Part shown: one piece after another, positions 16,962 through 25,119 of the stretch
Layout: every line of letters starts with the position of its first letter
How positions within the stretch are numbered: position 1 is the stretch's first letter
Source: Actinosynnema sp. ALI-1.44
Lineage (GTDB): Bacteria > Actinomycetota > Actinomycetes > Mycobacteriales > Pseudonocardiaceae
Length of the DNA stretch: 64,000 nucleotides
NCBI RefSeq assembly: GCF_001984155.1
Contig: NZ_MTQO01000039.1
Location: forward strand, 1-64,000
Direction of reading: 5' to 3'
Translations under genes and position numbers: made by a program
Notes under the pieces: model-generated
The model's input: the letters and a program-made list of their open reading frames with translations, nothing else
The model's database searches: none
Told to the model about the DNA's origin: nothing

Positions 16962-18212
16962 ATGCGCGTGTTGATGTTGTCTTGGGAGTACCCGCCGGTG
17001 GTGGTCGGCGGACTGGGCAGACACGTGTACGCGCTGGCCAAGCACATGTCCGACGCGGGACACGACGTCGTCGTGCTGTGCCGCGAACAGGCGGGCACCG
17101 ACGTGACCACGCACCCGACGTCCGACGAGGTGGTCGAGGGTGTTCGGGTGATCCGGGTCGCCGAGGACCCGCCGCACCTGGTGTTCGAGCGCGACCTGGT
17201 GGCGTGGACGCTCGCGATGGGGCACGCCATGGTCCGTGCGGGCCTCGCCCTGCTCAAGGACTGGCGACCGGACGTCATCCACGCGCACGACTGGCTGGTG
17301 ACGCACCCGGCCGTGGCGCTGGCCGAGGAAACCGGCAAGCCACTGGTGGCCACGATCCACGCCACCGAGGCCGGGCGGCACAGCGGCTGGCTGTCCCAAC
17401 CCCTGAACCAGCAGGTCCATTCGGTGGAATGGTGGCTGGCCAACCGGGCCGACGCGCTGGTGACGTGTTCCGCGGCGATGCGCGCCGAGGTGGCGCACCT
17501 GTTCGAGGTCGACCCGGCGGACATCACCGTGATCCACAACGGGATCGAGCCACGGCCGTGGCGCGTGCCCACGGCGACCGTGCGCGCCACGCACGAGCAG
17601 TACAGCCCCGGCGGCGGCCCGATGCTGCTGTTCTTCGGGCGTCTGGAGTGGGAGAAGGGCGTCCAGGACCTGGTCGCCGCGTTGCCCCGGATCCGTCGTT
17701 CACACCCCGGCACACGACTCGTCGTCGCCGGGAAGGGCCGTCACGCGGCTGAGCTCGTGAAGGACGCGCGCAAGGCGCGTGTGCTGCGCTCTGTCGATTT
17801 CGTTGGACACCTGTCGGACCGTCAGCTCGCCGCCGCCCTTGCCGCCGCTGACGTGGTTGTCCTGCCCAGCCGCTACGAGCCGTTCGGGATCGTCGCCCTG
17901 GAAGCGGCGGCTGCCGGTGCGCCTCTCGTCGCCTCCACAGCGGGTGGACTGGGCGAGGTCGTGGTGCACGGCGAAACCGGGCTGTCGTTCGCCCCCGGCG
18001 ACGTGGAGGGCATCACGGCGTCGGTGCGGGCCGTGCTGGACGACCCGGCAGCCGCCAAACGCCGGACTCGTGCGGCCAAGGCACGGCTCACGAGCGACTT
18101 CGACTGGGCCACGATCGCGGCCGCCACCATCGACGTCTACCGCCGCGCGCGGGTGGCGAACCACGAGCCCCTCGGCCGCCCGAAGATCGCCACCGGCAAC
18201 GCGTTCATCTGA
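16962..18212 (+). CDS. GT4 alpha-glucan glycosyltransferase (Rv3032-like), 416 aa
   Basis: Glycosyltransferase with two Rossmann domains. It shows the donor-domain glycine loop WEYPPVVVGGLGRHV at residues 8-22, HAHDWLV, FFGRLEWEKGVQDLV, and the EX7E motif in SRYEPFGIVALEA. Rv3032 of M. tuberculosis elongates alpha-1,4-glucan of MGLP and contributes to glycogen; this gene matches it in length and neighbours. It starts at ATG 16962, 37 nt past the GH57 stop, and ends at a family A hairpin. Donor identity (UDP- or ADP-glucose) is not decided. Confidence 0.9.
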   Translation: MRVLMLSWEYPPVVVGGLGRHVYALAKHMSDAGHDVVVLCREQAGTDVTTHPTSDEVVEGVRVIRVAEDPPHLVFERDLVAWTLAMGHAMVRAGLALLKDWRPDVIHAHDWLVTHPAVALAEETGKPLVATIHATEAGRHSGWLSQPLNQQVHSVEWWLANRADALVTCSAAMRAEVAHLFEVDPADITVIHNGIEPRPWRVPTATVRATHEQYSPGGGPMLLFFGRLEWEKGVQDLVAALPRIRRSHPGTRLVVAGKGRHAAELVKDARKARVLRSVDFVGHLSDRQLAAALAAADVVVLPSRYEPFGIVALEAAAAGAPLVASTAGGLGEVVVHGETGLSFAPGDVEGITASVRAVLDDPAAAKRRTRAAKARLTSDFDWATIAAATIDVYRRARVANHEPLGRPKIATGNAFI

Positions 18213-18220
18213 CGCTCGTC

Positions 18221-18279
18221 TTGGCAACCAATGTGGCCTTCGTAGCGTTCTTCGCAACGAAGGCCACATTGGTTGCCAA
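18221..18279. terminator. Long hairpin between convergent genes, repeat family A copy 2
   Basis: 27-nt arms at 18221-18247 and 18253-18279 pair with one mismatch, and an A-run follows on the plus strand. The arm core GCAACCAATGTGGCCTTCG is shared with the hairpins at 7267 and 56122. It lies between the GT4 gene (plus) and the acyltransferase (minus), so it can terminate both. Confidence 0.85.
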
Positions 18280-18291
18280 AAAACTGGGGGG

Positions 18292-19047
18292 TTAGGCGTC
18301 GTCGAGGATTTTCTGGACGGCTTCGCGGGCCTTGCGGTCCATGTCCGCGATCGCCGCGCGGCGCTCGGCCTTGGCCTCGTAGTCCGCGAGCCGGTCGCGC
18401 ACGACCTTCGCCGGGGTGCCCACCGCGATCGCGTAGTCCGGGATCTGGCCGCGGACCACCGAATGCGCGCCCAGCACGCAGCCACGGCCGATCCTGGTGC
18501 CCTTCAGCACGGACACCTTCGTACCGATCCACGTGTCCGGGCCGATCCGGACCGGGGACTTCACGATCCCCTGGTCCTTGATGGGCATGTGGATGTCGTC
18601 GACGACGTGGTCGAAGTCGCAGATGTACACCCAGTCGGCGACCAGCGACGCGTCACCGAACTCGATGTCGAGGTAGCAGTTGACCACGTTGGCGCGGCCG
18701 AACACGGCCTTGTCGCCGATCCGCAGGGAGCCCTCGTGGCAGCGGATGGCGTTGCCGTCGCCGATGTGCACCCAGCGGCCGATCTCCATCCGGCCGTAGC
18801 CCGGGCGGCAGTGGATCTCCACGTTCTTGCCGAGGAACACCATGCCGCGCAGGATGATGTGCGGGTTGAGCAGCCGGAACTTCAGCAGCCGGTAGTAGCG
18901 GACCAGGTACCAGGGCGTGTAGGCCCGGTTGCGCACCACCCAGCGCAGCGAGTCCACGGTGAGGAATCTGGCCTGCTGCGGGTCGCGTCGCACGCGCCAC
19001 CAGCCGCGTGCCCGCGCGGCCAACGGCGAACCCCACATCGAAGTCAT
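18292..19047 (-). CDS. Left-handed beta-helix acyltransferase (Rv3034c-like), 251 aa
   Basis: Hexapeptide-repeat acyltransferase. Repeats run from about residue 80 (GKNVEIHCRPGYGRMEIG, RWVHIGDGNAI) to the core RIGPDTWIGTKVSVLKGTRIG and GAHSVVRGQIPDYAIAVGTPAKVVRDR. Such enzymes transfer acetyl or other acyl groups from CoA to sugars. In mycobacteria the counterpart next to Rv3032 is proposed to acylate MGLP; here it lies convergent to the GT4 gene. ATG 19047 is preferred over a TTG three codons upstream (19056) and an ATG three codons downstream (19038). Confidence 0.86.
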   Translation of the reverse strand: MTSMWGSPLAARARGWWRVRRDPQQARFLTVDSLRWVVRNRAYTPWYLVRYYRLLKFRLLNPHIILRGMVFLGKNVEIHCRPGYGRMEIGRWVHIGDGNAIRCHEGSLRIGDKAVFGRANVVNCYLDIEFGDASLVADWVYICDFDHVVDDIHMPIKDQGIVKSPVRIGPDTWIGTKVSVLKGTRIGRGCVLGAHSVVRGQIPDYAIAVGTPAKVVRDRLADYEAKAERRAAIADMDRKAREAVQKILDDA

Positions 19048-19108
19048 GCCTGACAACGTAGATGACCATACCGGCGCTCACCGCACAGCCCTGTCGCCGA
19101 AGTCACTC

Positions 19109-21565
19109 TCAGATGACATCCACTGTGCAGAAGATCCGGAGGTTCTCGGCCGCGGCCTTCGTCGCCGGGTGGGCCGCGCCCAGGCTCCTGCGCAGGCTCG
19201 TCACGCTGCTGCGCTGCAACTCGGCGGACTCGTCCAACTGGCCGAGGCCACGCAGGTGCAGCGCGAGGTTCGTGGCGACGGCGTCGATGTGCGGGTGGTC
19301 GTCAGGCAGGACGCGCTGCGACCGTTCCAGGGTGTCCCGGCCGAGGTCGCGGGCCGCCGCGTATTGCCCCGCCCTGGCCAGGTCGTTGGCCAGGTTGGCC
19401 GCGCACACCAGGCTGAACGGGTGGTCGTCGCCGAGTGCCGCGCGCATCCGGTTCATCGCCTTCTCGTTCAGGCCGCGCGCGGTGGACAACTCGCCGAGGA
19501 CGTGCAGCGTCACGGCCAGGTTCGTCGCCGCGGCGAGTGTGAACGGGTGGTACTGGCCCCACGTCCGCTGTCCCAACTGGTGGGCGTGCAGGCCCAGCCT
19601 GCGGGCTTCCTCGAGGCGGCCGAGCGCGCGCAGGGTCACCGCGACGTTCATGGCCGCGGCGATGGCCTCCGGACCGTCCTCGCCGTAGCGTCCGGTCAGT
19701 CCGTCCAACGCGACCTGGCCGAGCGGCAGCGCGTTCGCGGCGTCACCGGCCAGCCGCCGCGCGCTGGCGAGGGTCTTGGTGGCGTGCAACGTCATCGGGT
19801 GCCGGACGCCGCCGTGTTCCCGCGAGCGCAGGACCACGTCCTCCTGGACCTGGCAGGCCTCGAGCCAGCCGCCGCACGCGATCAGGTCGAGCGCGAGACT
19901 GTTCAAAGAGCACAGTGTGGCGCCGTGGTTCTCGCCCAGGACAACGACTTTACGGCGAGCTGTCCGCTCGTCGAGCTCACGCGCCGCTTCGAGACAACCG
20001 GACAGGCGCAGCGCAGCGGTGTACGTTCCCGCCGCGTCGAGGGTATCCGGGTCGTCCTCGCCGAACTTGCCGCGTGTGCGTTGGTAGGCGTCCTTCGCCC
20101 ACGCCAACGCGGCCTCGAACTGCCCTGCGGCACAAAGGTCTTCGGCCAGTGACCGGATCGACAGGATCGTGTCCTCGTCGTCGGCGCCGAGGTGCTCACG
20201 GGCACGCACCACGGTGAACTCGCCGATCCTCGCGGCTTCTTCCGGCTGACCGGCCAGACGCGTCGTCCTCGCCAGCCACCGCGACGCGACCAACGCGTCC
20301 CTCGTGGTTTCCCGCCAACGCTCCACCAGGCCGGCCGCGAGCGCCCGCGCGTCCGCGGGATCGCCCCAGGTGGCCAGGAACGCGACGGTGTTGATCGCGA
20401 GACGCCGGATCCTCGGGTCCGCGGAGGCGATCGCGTCGCTGGCGAGCACGTGCGGCAGCAGATCCGCGTACCTGGACCAGTTGCCGGCTTCGCACGGGTT
20501 GCCGGGGTCCGCGCTCGCCAGCACCAGCTGGGCGTCCAGGCGCAGCTCTTCGGCGGGTTCCGGGCGGTACGTCAACCGGAAGGTGTCGGTGCGGTGGTCG
20601 ACTTCGGCCAGTCCGGTCGAGGTGAGCTGGCGGATCGCCCGGCCGAGCAGCACCGGGTCGCGCAACACCGTCGCCGCGAAGCCCGGCAGGGACGGCAGGT
20701 CCGGCGCACCCGCGAACACGCCGCGCGAGATGGGCCCGTCGGCGAAGAAGGCACAGATCCTGACCAGGTCCGTGATCTGTTCGGGGTCCGGTTGTCTTCG
20801 TGGCCACGGCACGTCGACGGCGTCACGCGCCGGAGTTCGCGCGGTGACGAGGACCTGCCCCGGCCCGGCAGGCAGGAACGGCCGGACGTCGTCCACCCGG
20901 CAGGCGTTGTCGAAGATCAACAGGCTGCCCCGCACGCGCAGCGCGTCGAGGACTGCGGGAACAGCCGCCCGCGCGCTGGGACCGACCGGCAGTTTCAGCC
21001 GGACCGCCAGTTTGACCAGCGCGATCCGGATCAGCGCCGGGTGCGCCGACGGGATCCACCACACCACCTCGTGCTCGGCGGCCCGCCGGTGGGCGTACTC
21101 CGCGGCCAGCTCGGACCGGCCCGCACCCGTCAGCACGGCAAGCGGATGATCCTCCACCGCCGCCAGCAGGTGCCCTGGCGCGGTGAACCCGGCGGCTCGC
21201 GGCGGCACGTCACCCCACACCACCGGCTGCTCGGTCCGCACGGCACCGCGCTGGCGCGGCACGTCACCACTGAGCATCTGCCGCGCCCACGAGACCGCCC
21301 GTGATCTCGGTTCCAGCTCGCTCAGAACGCGCAGGAACGTCGACAACGCGCCCGGGTGCTGGTCGCATGCGAGCAGGATGCTGTAGATGTGCTGGCGGGT
21401 CGATGGGAAATGCCTGACCTGCAAGGGCAGGCCGAGGTACTGCCCGACCAGGTCGAGGCACAGGCCCCGGCCGACCGGGTCGCGCAGGATCTGCACCTGT
21501 TCGAGGGTTTCCACCACCGAGTGCCAGACATCACGCCGCCGTCCCAAACCAGCCAACGGCCACAC
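19109..21565 (-). CDS. EAD2-like / degenerate STAND NTPase / TPR protein, 818 aa
   Basis: Large multidomain protein resembling conflict-system and FxSxx-system TPR proteins. Residues ~15-98 look like effector-associated domain 2 (VVETLEQVQILRDPVGRGLC through FLRVLSELEPRSRAV). Residues ~128-330 resemble an NB-ARC/STAND ATPase. The P-loop is degenerate, LTGAGRSELA at 146-155, with Arg where Lys is expected; a Walker B-like LLIFDNA remains near 215-221. From ~400 to the end are tetratricopeptide repeats (GDDHPFSLVCAANLANDLARAG type). GTG 21565 has a strong GGAGGTG five nt upstream. It follows the cyclase-like gene by 46 nt in the same direction. Probably a sensor or adaptor; ATP hydrolysis is doubtful. 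Confidence 0.82.
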   Translation of the reverse strand: MWPLAGLGRRRDVWHSVVETLEQVQILRDPVGRGLCLDLVGQYLGLPLQVRHFPSTRQHIYSILLACDQHPGALSTFLRVLSELEPRSRAVSWARQMLSGDVPRQRGAVRTEQPVVWGDVPPRAAGFTAPGHLLAAVEDHPLAVLTGAGRSELAAEYAHRRAAEHEVVWWIPSAHPALIRIALVKLAVRLKLPVGPSARAAVPAVLDALRVRGSLLIFDNACRVDDVRPFLPAGPGQVLVTARTPARDAVDVPWPRRQPDPEQITDLVRICAFFADGPISRGVFAGAPDLPSLPGFAATVLRDPVLLGRAIRQLTSTGLAEVDHRTDTFRLTYRPEPAEELRLDAQLVLASADPGNPCEAGNWSRYADLLPHVLASDAIASADPRIRRLAINTVAFLATWGDPADARALAAGLVERWRETTRDALVASRWLARTTRLAGQPEEAARIGEFTVVRAREHLGADDEDTILSIRSLAEDLCAAGQFEAALAWAKDAYQRTRGKFGEDDPDTLDAAGTYTAALRLSGCLEAARELDERTARRKVVVLGENHGATLCSLNSLALDLIACGGWLEACQVQEDVVLRSREHGGVRHPMTLHATKTLASARRLAGDAANALPLGQVALDGLTGRYGEDGPEAIAAAMNVAVTLRALGRLEEARRLGLHAHQLGQRTWGQYHPFTLAAATNLAVTLHVLGELSTARGLNEKAMNRMRAALGDDHPFSLVCAANLANDLARAGQYAAARDLGRDTLERSQRVLPDDHPHIDAVATNLALHLRGLGQLDESAELQRSSVTSLRRSLGAAHPATKAAAENLRIFCTVDVI

Positions 21566-21611
21566 GGTCTCACCTCCGTGTCCTGTCCAGCACGCCCGAA
21601 TTGGGAATAGC

Positions 21612-22583
21612 TCAGTCGACCGAATCCGACAACAGCAGCCGCTCGATACCCTCCAATCGGCGTACTCCCCCGGAGTCGCCGTCCAGTTGGCGCACTGCCT
21701 CGATCAAGTCGAACAATCCCTGCTCGTACAGCAGGCAGGTCCGCACGAGCGCGAAGACGTGCAGCCTGGTGGCCGCGTGGTACGGCACGGCGTTGGCGAT
21801 GTGCCGCGGCAGCATGTCGATCAACATCGTCCGCCCGGCGGCGTCGCGGACGAAGGGCAGTTCCAGCAAGGCGTCCACGATCTCCGACAGCGGCATCACC
21901 CGTGCGCGCGGCTGTTCGTGCCCCGCCATCGATGCCCGGGACATCGACGCCCGGGCCACCGGCACCTGGGCCACCGGGGCGTGGGCCATCGACGCCTGGG
22001 ACGCGGGCGAGTGGGCGACGTCCGGCAACCGCAGCCACGCCACCGTGTGCGTCTGCTTCACCGACACGGCGATCCGCTGGTAGGAAGCCGGATCCGCGGC
22101 GGGATCCTGTTCGATCACGTCGCGGTAGAACTCGTCCGACGCGATCAGCGCGAGCAGCCCGCCGCTGTCGGCGAGCGCCGACTTGGCCTGACCGGCGTCC
22201 AGCAGCCGGAACGTCAGGTTCACCGCGTGGCTGACGACTCCCTCGGAGTCCGCGTAGACCTCGCCGTGGTGTAACGCGACCCGCAACTGCACGCGGGCTT
22301 CGGCCGCGTGCACCGAATTGTACCGGCGCAGCGCCGACAGCAGCCTGGTGTGCCACTGGTCGACCAGCCAGACCTTGGGGAAGTCTGCGGGGATGAGGAT
22401 CATCGCGCCGTCGCCGCGGTCCTCGTGGTAGAGCGCCTTCCACAGGATCCCGGCCTCGTCGAAGGCCGCTCTGAGCATGTCGTACAGGCCCTCGTGCACC
22501 GCCCGCAGGTGGATCATGGTGCGCATCGGGTCGGTGAAGGACGCGACGTCGACAGCGACGATCGCCCGGTGTTGTGTGGTCAC
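21612..22583 (-). CDS. Class III nucleotide-cyclase-like protein with C-terminal EAD2-like domain, 323 aa
   Basis: The N-terminal ~185 residues resemble a class III cyclase catalytic domain. AVDVASFTD (Asp12) and HEDRGDGAMIL (Asp58) match the two metal aspartates, and HAVNLTFRLLD (Asn122, Arg126) matches the transition-state pair. A Pro/Ala/Met-rich repeat linker (about 189-222) connects to residues ~233-318, which look like effector-associated domain 2 (VDALLELPFVRDAAGRTMLI through DLIEAVRQLDG). Product and nucleotide preference are unknown. The EAD2-like domain presumably docks on the matching domain of the next gene. GTG 22583 has GGGGAG at suitable distance. Divergent from a Crp/Fnr regulator. 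Confidence 0.82.
   Translation of the reverse strand: MTTQHRAIVAVDVASFTDPMRTMIHLRAVHEGLYDMLRAAFDEAGILWKALYHEDRGDGAMILIPADFPKVWLVDQWHTRLLSALRRYNSVHAAEARVQLRVALHHGEVYADSEGVVSHAVNLTFRLLDAGQAKSALADSGGLLALIASDEFYRDVIEQDPAADPASYQRIAVSVKQTHTVAWLRLPDVAHSPASQASMAHAPVAQVPVARASMSRASMAGHEQPRARVMPLSEIVDALLELPFVRDAAGRTMLIDMLPRHIANAVPYHAATRLHVFALVRTCLLYEQGLFDLIEAVRQLDGDSGGVRRLEGIERLLLSDSVD
21928..22010. repeat. Degenerate in-frame short repeat (linker of the cyclase-like protein)
   Basis: Five to six imperfect units of about 15 nt, each of the type GCCCGGGACATCGAC / GCCTGGGCCACCGG, encode an Ala/Met/Ser/Val/Pro linker (MAHAPVAQVPVARASM). Units of 15 nt keep the frame, so copy number can change without breaking the protein. 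Confidence 0.6.
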
Positions 22584-22693
22584 GACGGATCACTCCCCAT
22601 AATCGCCGTCCCAAGCCGGTGGTGGGTCAACCATAGCTGGCAACCAGGTGAGAATTGTTGTGTTCCGCCTCGTCGGCTTGGCAACCTGAACTG

Positions 22694-23362
22694 GTGGACC
22701 CAAGCCCGGACAGCTTCTGGGGGAGCCTGGCGATCGCGGAACGCCACGCGCTCGAGCAGATCTCCGCTCGGCGCCAGTACGCTCCCGGTGAGTACCTGTG
22801 CCACGAGGGCGACCAGTCCAAGCACGCGTTCATCCTGATCTCCGGGCACGTCCAGGTGATCTACTACACCGAGGACGGCCGTGAGCTGGTGGTCGCGCTG
22901 CGCACCGCCGGCGACATCCTCGGCGAGGTGGCGGCGTTGCACGGACTGCCACGCACGGCCACCCTGCGCGCGCTCGACAAGGTCGAAGCGATCACCGTGC
23001 CCAGCAACAGGTTCACCCATCTGTGTCAAACACGGGCGAAACTGACGTGGACCCTGCTCGGCGTGCAGTACGCGCGATTCGGCGGGACGACCGGTCGCCA
23101 CGCCGAATACGGCGGCGGCAGCGCGAGCCAGCGCGTGTACACCCAACTCGCCCAGATGGCGGTGGAACACGACAAGGGCGACGGCAATCCGATCGAAATC
23201 AAAGCTGGGATGACCCAACAGCAACTCGCGGACAGCGCGGCCACATCACGCGAGTCGTACGCCAGGGCGCTGCGCGTCCTGCGTGACAAGGGCATCATCA
23301 GCACCGGGCGCAGCTGGATCCGCGTGCACAAGCTGGCGGAACTGCGCAGAATGGCCCGTTGA
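22694..23362 (+). CDS. Crp/Fnr family transcriptional regulator, 222 aa
   Basis: The N-terminal cyclic-nucleotide-binding fold (about residues 15-125) includes RQYAPGEYLCHEGDQSKHAFILISGHVQV and DILGEVAALHGLPRTATLRAL, a phosphate-binding-cassette-like segment. The C-terminal winged helix has GMTQQQLADSAATSRESYARALRVLRDKGII near 172-202. It therefore could respond to a cyclic nucleotide. GTG 22694 is preferred over a TTG at 22655; neither has a strong ribosome site. It is divergent from the cyclase-like gene over 110 bp that carries an 8-bp inverted repeat (22611-22618/22674-22681). A perfect palindrome just downstream of its stop is a possible target. Confidence 0.88.
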   Translation: MDPSPDSFWGSLAIAERHALEQISARRQYAPGEYLCHEGDQSKHAFILISGHVQVIYYTEDGRELVVALRTAGDILGEVAALHGLPRTATLRALDKVEAITVPSNRFTHLCQTRAKLTWTLLGVQYARFGGTTGRHAEYGGGSASQRVYTQLAQMAVEHDKGDGNPIEIKAGMTQQQLADSAATSRESYARALRVLRDKGIISTGRSWIRVHKLAELRRMAR

Positions 23363-23366
23363 GCCC

Positions 23367-23388
23367 CTCTGTGTCAGCTGACACAGAG
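23367..23388. promoter_or_regulatory. Perfect 22-bp palindrome resembling a Crp-type site
   Basis: The core TGTGTCAGCTGACACA matches the TGTGA-N6-TCACA pattern of Crp/GlxR-type sites at 8 of 10 half-site positions, and symmetry extends to CTCTG/CAGAG. It begins 4 nt after the Crp/Fnr gene stop and lies about 53 bp before the small membrane protein start. Best read as an operator for that gene; a terminator is less likely because there is no loop or T-run. Confidence 0.55.
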
Positions 23389-23441
23389 AATCCGCGCCAT
23401 TCCGGGTTTCATTTCACTACGAGACCCGAGGAGGGGGCGCA

Positions 23442-23699
23442 ATGGACCCGTTTCTTCCAGCTCCGGACCCAGGCCGGTGGCGCCGCGGATTCTTCGCCGC
23501 GTGCATCGCGATCCCGTTCACGGCCATGCAGATCTGGGCGATCACGGTGGTGCTGAGCACCGCGACCATCGAAGGCGCCGCCGGGCTCGCTTTCCTGTTG
23601 GCGGTCGGCGGATCGGCGGTGGCCGTGGTCGACGGTTGGCGGTGGGCGTGGCGGCTCGGCCGCAACTCGGCCGAAGGAGTACCCGAACCAGCGCGGTGA
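23442..23699 (+). CDS. Small membrane protein, 85 aa
   Basis: Two predicted transmembrane helices (about residues 17-39, FFAACIAIPFTAMQIWAITVVL, and 44-66, EGAAGLAFLLAVGGSAVAVV) are followed by a short charged tail. No family recognised. ATG 23442 has a GAGGAGGGGG ribosome site. It lies downstream of the Crp/Fnr regulator and the palindrome at 23367-23388, so it may be controlled by that regulator and belong to the cyclase/STAND cassette. Confidence 0.7.
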   Translation: MDPFLPAPDPGRWRRGFFAACIAIPFTAMQIWAITVVLSTATIEGAAGLAFLLAVGGSAVAVVDGWRWAWRLGRNSAEGVPEPAR

Positions 23700-23822
23700 C
23701 GCGCCCGTGGTGAAGAGCAGGACCGTCGACCCGAGGGGGGCCGACGGTCCCGCTACCCCCGGTCATCAGTGAGCGAGCAGGCAAGGTAGCGGTGGGCTCA
23801 CCGGCAGTTCTACCGCCATTCA

Positions 23823-23896
23823 GGTCACTCGCGTCGGGGGCGAGTGACCATCTGCGTCTCGTCGGCGGGGCGCGGGGCTGACACCGCCCCGCCGAC
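23823..23896. terminator. Two adjacent hairpins between convergent genes
   Basis: First stem: GGTCACTCG (23823-23831) with CGAGTGACC (23841-23849), 9 bp perfect. Second stem: GTCGGCGGGGCG (23861-23872) with CGCCCCGCCGAC (23885-23896), 12 bp perfect. They lie between the plus-strand small membrane gene and the minus-strand gene ending at 23956, and so can stop transcription from both sides. Confidence 0.7.
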
Positions 23897-23955
23897 GAGG
23901 CAGACCACCGGTTCCCGGCGCGATATCGCTGGACGCGCGATCGCGGACGTGACCA

Positions 23956-25116
23956 CTAGGTGCGCTCCGCCTGGCACAGCAAAGCTGTCGGGGTGGTCCC
24001 GATTCTGGTCAGCACCACCGTCGCCTCCTGGTTTCCCTTGAGTTTCAGGCGGGGGCGCAGGGTGTTCGGGTCGACGTCCACGCCCCGCACCAGGATTTCC
24101 AGTCGGCCGACGCCTCGGTCCGCCAGCAGCCCGCGGAGCGATTTCTCGTTGTAGCGGCCGTGTTCCAGCACCCTGAACGCGCGGATCCCGGGCGGCGGGG
24201 TGTCCCCCGTCAGGTAGGCGATCCGGGGGTCCAGTTGGGCCAGACCGTGCCGTGCCGCGTAGTGCTGGACGAGGCCCGCGCGGACCACCGCGCCGTCCGG
24301 GTCGACGATCCACTCCGCCGGCGCCGTCACCGGGCAGTCCGCCGGTTCCGCGTCCGTGACCGTCCACGACTCCATAGTGGACTTGATGACCGTCGCGCGG
24401 CGGGTCACGCCTTGCGTGGCAAGGGATCCGGTCCACAGACAGGCTTCCTTCACCTGCCCGTCCAACGACACCAGCTCGATCTCCCCCGCCCACGGGACGT
24501 CCTGCGGGTCGATCCCCGGCGCGCACTTCACCGCCATGTCCCGCGTCCGGTAGACCTCGGCCAGTTCGTTCAGCGGTGGGGTGAAATCCGCTGGACGCCA
24601 ACGCCTTCTGCCCGACGAGTCCCGCCTGGCCGGGTCGGCGAGGATGACCGCGTCCCGGGTGACCGGGCGCAGGGCGTCCGCTTGGACGACGTGCGCACCG
24701 GTGTTGTGCCGTGCCATCGCCAGCCTGACGAGGTCCAGGTCTGATCCGACCGCCACGTCCGCGACCGGCGTGAGGTGTTCCAGTTCCGTGCCGATGGAAC
24801 ACGTGACGTCGTGCACCGCACGCCCTTCGAAGCGGTGCGCCCTGTGCCTGGCCACCTGCCATGGCGTTGCCTGTTGCAGCGCGTCGTCGGTGAACAGCCA
24901 GTCCACCGGATCTTCTACTTTGGACTGGGCTTTTCGGCGCAGCAGCACGGTTTCCACCAGCATGGCGGCCTTCTCGCCTGCCGTTCGGCGTGCCGCGGCG
25001 ACGTCGGCGAGGTGGCTCGCCGACGTCAACGCCAGGGTGTCGATCTCCGCCAGCGCCGCGACACCCGCGTCCGACCGCAGGTAGGCGACGTCATCGACGG
25101 TGAAGCCGTATCCCAC
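23956..25116 (-). CDS. THUMP-like / class I methyltransferase-fold protein (Rv3037c-like), 386 aa
   Basis: The central Rossmann fold has VHDVTCSIGTELEHLTPVADVAVGSDLDLVRLAMARHN (SAM-site-like) and VILADPARRDSSGRRRW, followed by a C-terminal domain with GQVKEACLWTGSLA and RAFRVLEHGRYNEKSLRGLLADRGVGRLEILVRGVDVD, as in actinobacterial THUMP-like-domain proteins. Its mycobacterial counterpart lies in the MGLP region, so a role in glucan methylation has been discussed, while the fold also fits RNA modification. It is last in a leftward run behind a second methyltransferase, whose stop is 3 nt upstream of its start. Confidence 0.8.
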   Translation of the reverse strand: MGYGFTVDDVAYLRSDAGVAALAEIDTLALTSASHLADVAAARRTAGEKAAMLVETVLLRRKAQSKVEDPVDWLFTDDALQQATPWQVARHRAHRFEGRAVHDVTCSIGTELEHLTPVADVAVGSDLDLVRLAMARHNTGAHVVQADALRPVTRDAVILADPARRDSSGRRRWRPADFTPPLNELAEVYRTRDMAVKCAPGIDPQDVPWAGEIELVSLDGQVKEACLWTGSLATQGVTRRATVIKSTMESWTVTDAEPADCPVTAPAEWIVDPDGAVVRAGLVQHYAARHGLAQLDPRIAYLTGDTPPPGIRAFRVLEHGRYNEKSLRGLLADRGVGRLEILVRGVDVDPNTLRPRLKLKGNQEATVVLTRIGTTPTALLCQAERT

Positions 25117-25119
25117 GGG

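Noticed and set aside
23367-23388. Palindrome as a simple terminator of the Crp/Fnr gene
   Set aside because: It has no loop bases and no T-tract, and it matches the Crp-type half-site pattern better; termination is not excluded but less likely.
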